Source: Odobenus rosmarus divergens (lineage: Eukaryota; Chordata; Mammalia; Carnivora; Odobenidae). Taken from it: a stretch of 64,000 nt of DNA. The position numbers and the translations under genes are program-made. Under the pieces are notes generated by a model, which worked only from the letters and a program-made list of their open reading frames with translations, was not told where the DNA came from and made no database searches. Below, piece by piece: positions 60,250 to 64,000 of the stretch (positions within the stretch are counted from its first letter, which is position 1; each line of letters begins with the position of its first letter). The stretch is taken from the NCBI RefSeq assembly GCF_000321225.1, contig NW_004451418.1, positions 211,226 through 275,225 of the forward strand, in the 5' to 3' direction.

Positions 60250-60400
60250 CATCTTCTCATTTTATAGTCAAAGAAACAGCCCCAGAAAGGGAAGGTGCCA
60301 CCCAAGTGTGGACAGTGAGTTAGAGCAGGAGCTGAGGCTCAAATCCAAGATGCCCAAGTTCCAGACTGGCCCTAGCTCAGGAATGCTGTGCATCTATTTG
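60250..60400 (-). repeat. MIR fragment, reverse
   Basis: The stretch 'ctcattttatagtcaaagaaacagccccagaaagggaaggtgccacccaagtgtggacagtgagttagagcaggagctgaggctcaaatcc' is reverse MIR. It supplies the N-terminal third of a 177-codon plus-strand reading at 60230-60763 that I do not regard as a gene. Confidence 0.65.
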
Positions 60401-60779
60401 GTCCCCTCAGGATTATGCAATAGTTTGTCATCCATACTGTCGACATCCCCTATTGCCTCCACACCACTGACAGATGCCAAGGACTTCCCTCTTTGCTCAC
60501 CTGTGACTCTGCTAGAGGTTCTTCTCTGGCCACAGGGGTGCGTCCTGCCTGCATGCGGTGATGAATGCCCTGCACTGCCCTCCACCAGTACACACACAGG
60601 AGCTGGTGGGCAAATACTCCCATTTCCTTCCTTTGAAGGCTGGTCTACACAGTCTTCCAGCAGGGGCTTCAGAGGGACTGAGCCCCTCCTTACCCACCTA
60701 CACTCCCTCTCTGGGCTCCTTCCCTTTTCCTCTCATTTCCTCCTGACACGGCAGAGAACTTGAGGGAAAACATCTCTGA

Positions 60780-61100
60780 AGAGGTGGCCTCTGAACAGAG
60801 CCCTGAATGTCAGGAGGGACATGCTAGAACAGAGTCTCAGGCAAAAGAGTCACCACTTAAAACATCCCTGGAGGTGGGAGAGGGCTTGACATGTCCAAGG
60901 CGTAGAAATGAAGCCTGTGTGGCTGTGGCAAGGGGGTGAATGGTGTATGTATCTGGGGGGGCCGGGTGGGGGGGAGGGCTCTTAGAGAGGTGGGCATGGG
61001 CCAGATCCCTATGGAGAGGTTTGAATTTGTTCCAAGAAAGATGGAAAGCCAGCAAAGGGTCTTAAGCAGAGGAGCCATTTAACCAGATTTGTTTCTAGAG
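60780..61100 (+). repeat. Ancient mammalian interspersed repeat
   Basis: The stretch 'gccagatccctatggagaggtttgaatttgttccaagaaagatggaaagccagcaaagggtcttaagcagaggagcc' matches a common old mammalian repeat ('gggccagatcatgtagggcctt..gggaagccattggagggttttaagcagaggagtgacatg'). Family name is uncertain. Confidence 0.55.
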
Positions 61101-61399
61101 TTCAATAAGAGATCTTCCCAAGAAAATGCAGGGACGAAGGCATTAATGCTTTTTGGCAAGAGACAGTATAGATGTGCAACGAGGTTCACCTGTGAGCTCC
61201 CTCTTGGAGGGGAGGCGGGGCCTGTTGGGGTCCAGAGTCTCTGTACACGGTGACCAACGCCTGCCCTTTGCTTTCTGTTTTCACCACATCTGTCTGTTCC
61301 TCCTTCCAGTTGGAAAGGGCTGGTGTATGTGGCCCTGGAGGGGGGTCGGTGAAGGTACCCCCACTGCTTTCTAAACTGACACCTTGGGCCCTGGTCTGT

Positions 61400-62600
61400 C
61401 TTAAGTCCTTAAACTGCCAGCTACAACATGCTAAATCCAGAGTGGAGTCAATTCATCTGGGAAGAAAATATGAGCCACGGTTAAACAGGCATTTCCCCCC
61501 GCACTTTGCCCCACACGGAATAAACATCTTTTTGTACCACAGCCCATTAAAATTATTAAAGAAGGCTCCAGCAATATTTTCATGCCCAGGGGAAGATTCT
61601 ATTACAAAGGTGGGCAAACTGGGCCCTTGAAAACTCCAACAAGGGATCCTGGAAATGGCAGAAAATTGTGAGCTGTAGATGTAAAGTAATTGACTAAAAG
61701 TGGCCCAGACAGGCAGAACAACTCAGCCCACTGAGGGGAGTCTCTGTCACCCCATTTCCGTCAGAGATGGGGAAGTCTGTTGTGAAAGCAATTAGGTTGT
61801 TTGAGACTTGGAACTGAGGCATCTCAAAATTAAAATAAAACTATGGAAATCCAAAACCAATCAATACTCAAAAGACTGATTAAGTCTGTCTTTAAATGTA
61901 CAGATGCTTGAATAATATTGTTTGAGTTATTATATTCATGAGGATTCTGAGAAGTCTTATGGCGTTATTAAGTTATATGCAAAATGATTTTGCAAAGCTG
62001 TTTTTGGTGTGTGCCAATGTGACAAGCACTTGGATAAACAATTTTTTTCCTCTGAGAGGCACATGTGCTGTGGTTTCAAAATGGGTTTAAAGAGTTGGGT
62101 CAGAAATTGTTTTAAAAGGTGAGCTTACCCTTGCAGGTTTTACATTTCTTAATCTGAAGCCCCTAGCCACCAGCCCCACTCTGAAGTTTAAAAAGATGGT
62201 TTGATAGTACAAATTACTTTGTTTTCCATTTAACAGAGCTAATTTTTTATAGGCATGTAAACTATTTTTATAACTTAAATCTCTACAAACTGTGGCATGA
62301 AGAGAAATAGTCAATGGCTATAAAAAATGTATGATAAATCACTGCTAATTAAAAATGCAAGTATTGATCACATTAACTGAGTCAAGTAATTGTTTTTTTA
62401 CACTATAATTTAATTCTTTTTTTATCCATAAAGTCTCATCTTATTAAAATAGGCTGTTATCTCAAGTACACTGAGGTGATTAAAAATACAAAAAACACCT
62501 CCAGTATCTGAACAAGATAAGAAAGTTTGACCTGTGGACATTAAGATGAGTATTTGCAAATGAAAAAGGTACATATTCACATGGATCTTCATGAGATTGC
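61400..62600. other. Unique AT-rich block, candidate conserved noncoding region
   Basis: More than 1 kb without a recognisable repeat in an otherwise repeat-dense flank. It contains an octamer-like ATGCAAAA within GCAAAATGATTTTGC (about 61979-61993, perfect 6-bp arms), 'TTAATTGACTAAAAG'-like and many TAAT/ATTA words at 62330-62420. No ORF of note. Enhancer function is inference. Confidence 0.25.
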
Positions 62601-62699
62601 TGAAGGAGAGATTTTACTTCATTTTTCCCTATTTATCTTTAACTTTAGAGAAAGGGTTCAAATCATTATGTTATCAACCTGCCCACTCTCTATGCTCCG

Positions 62700-62820
62700 A
62701 TATTTCTCATAAAACAGAGATAATAATAGGAGCTACTTGTAGGGCTGTTGCAGGTATTAATTCAGTTAATAAAGAATCTATGACAGTGACTGGCACAGGG
62801 TAACTTTCAATACTTCTATT
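62700..62820 (+). repeat. MIR 3' half
   Basis: The stretch 'aaaacagagataataataggagctacttgtagggctgttgcaggtattaattcagttaataaagaatctatgacagtgactggcacagggtaac' is MIR. Confidence 0.75.
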
Positions 62821-63079
62821 CCCTAGCCCCTAGCACCCAGTTATTGAGCATGTAGCTAATGCTTAGCAACTACTTACTAACGAGTCTTCTGGTAAGGGAG
62901 ACCTTATCTAGAATTTGAATGATAGGACAGATATTCTCACTAGCTCGGGAAGGCCAATGAAGCTCATTCAACTCCCATTATCAACACTTAACCCTGTGCT
63001 ACAGGGAGCTATCAGTGGTATGCTGGAGAAAGACAGACTTGTAAGAGCTGAATGTTAAATTTCCAGGAATTTTGTGAGC

Positions 63080-63297
63080 TGCTTTTATTTTATTTTTTTT
63101 AAATTTTTTATTGTTATGTTAATCACCATACATCAGTTTTTGATGTAGTGTTCCATGATTCATTATTTGTGTATAACACCCAGTGCTCCATGCAGAATGT
63201 GCCCTCTTTAATACCTATCACCAGGCTAACCCATCTCCCCACCCCTCTCCCCTCTAGAACCCTCAGTCTGTTTCTCAGAGTCCATAGTCTCTCATGA
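63080..63297 (-). mobile_element. Carnivore-type L1 3' end, reverse
   Basis: Reverse counterpart of 28397-28640: 'ttattgttatgttaatcaccatacatcagtttttgatgtagtgttccatgattcattatttgtgtataacacccagtgctcc..' to 'cagagtccatagtctctcatg'. 5' truncated. From 63300 to the window end no gene is visible. Confidence 0.9.
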
Positions 63298-64000
63298 GTT
63301 TCTTTTAAACGTGACCGTTACTAAGAATTAAATTACCTAAATGTGCAATTAAATAAATTATATTAAAAGCAAGATAATATCCAAAACTTAACATTTCCTC
63401 ATTATTTTCCATTTTACAATGACCTCTGCTCTTGCATTTATTCCTATCTGTCATAGCTATGTGGTGGGAAAACTGTATAATCAGCCGTGGAGTGAATATT
63501 TACACCATAGAAACCAGCAAATGCTGCAGATCAGGGCTCCCCCACTCCCCAAGTCCCCCCACCCCAAGCTACTAACTATTTATCATCAGCACACCTCTGA
63601 CTGTGCTCAGCCTGAAGGGGGCAGAGATTAGGAAGGATGGATATATTCAAAAAAAATTTATCATTTAACAAAACTTACAATTTTTTATTGCCTCATCCCC
63701 AATTTTTCTTCATGTTTAAATTTTCACAGGTCATTACATCAGGGAAAACTGAACCTGTATTTATGAGATTTCTGATGGCTCAGAGTGAAAATCTGCATGT
63801 ATTTCTTCTTCTCATTTTCTTTCTTTGCACATAAACATTTAGCTAGGTAATTTTTGGTAGCATAGGAATAGTAGTTTATGCTACTTGCTGGCTCTCTATC
63901 CCCCAAATACATTTGAAGTTCACCAAGCTGTTACTCACAGACCCAGCCACTCAGCCAGGCCTCCTTCAGGCCCCAAGGCCCCTCCAACAGCCTTGACCTT

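Noticed and set aside
60230..60763. 177-codon plus-strand reading, the longest outside the CpG island
   Set aside because: Its first third is a reverse MIR, the rest is Ser/Pro/Leu-rich with no known motif, and there is no conserved start context or splice structure.
1..64000. CRISPR arrays, operons, prophage or plasmid systems
   Set aside because: The DNA is clearly mammalian nuclear. Simple repeats and SINEs explain the repeated words.

Overview
This is vertebrate nuclear DNA, almost certainly from a carnivoran. At least seven full-length tRNA-derived CAN-SINEs are present, with the '..GCGCCTGGGTGGCTCAG..' head, CT-rich body and A-rich tail. Their body, with 'CATGATCCCAGGGTCCTGGGATCGAGCCCC', resembles the arctoid type (bears, seals, mustelids) more than the dog SINEC_Cf or cat versions as I remember them. 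Two 3' ends of a carnivore-type L1 (28.4 kb and 63.1 kb) agree. The rest is older mammalian repeat: L1M, L2, MIR, MER5A, Tigger-like elements and MaLR-type LTRs. There are no bacterial, plasmid, phage or CRISPR features.

The only coding sequence I can support is exon 1 of ISM1 (isthmin 1) on the minus strand at 45987-46124. It encodes 46 residues: a signal peptide and the start of the secreted chain. It ends in a clean GTGAGT donor and sits in a CpG island of about 1.9 kb (45.88-47.75 kb). Positions 1-45986 are therefore the 5' part of ISM1 intron 1, and 47.75-64 kb is upstream intergenic DNA. From human gene order the neighbour on that side would be SPTLC3, but no SPTLC3 exon is visible here.

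The most unexpected item is at 1046-1171 on the plus strand, opposite to exon 1. A short reading matches the part of isthmin-1 that follows exon 1 (DHQAAH.PFPR.RFRQ, then GHPSLQ after a frame change). It looks like an inverted, frameshifted copy of an ISM1 exon inside or next to the gene's own first intron. A genomic inversion or misassembly is the alternative.

Layout: 1-9 kb is mostly unique intron with the exon-like relic, an AT-rich possible conserved element near 5.7-6.1 kb, and an LTR. 9-24 kb has SINEs, MIRs, MER5A and a Z-DNA-prone tract. 24.6-27.1 kb is a long L2 relic. 28-41 kb is L1-rich. 41-45 kb has an LTR, MIRs and a striking AT palindrome. 45.9-47.75 kb is the ISM1 promoter and exon 1. 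48-50 kb is unique upstream sequence. 50-60 kb is rich in LTRs and L1M. 61.4-62.6 kb is unique AT-rich sequence that may hold conserved regulatory elements. Repeat family names are from memory of consensus sequences, with approximate edges unless target-site duplications are given.
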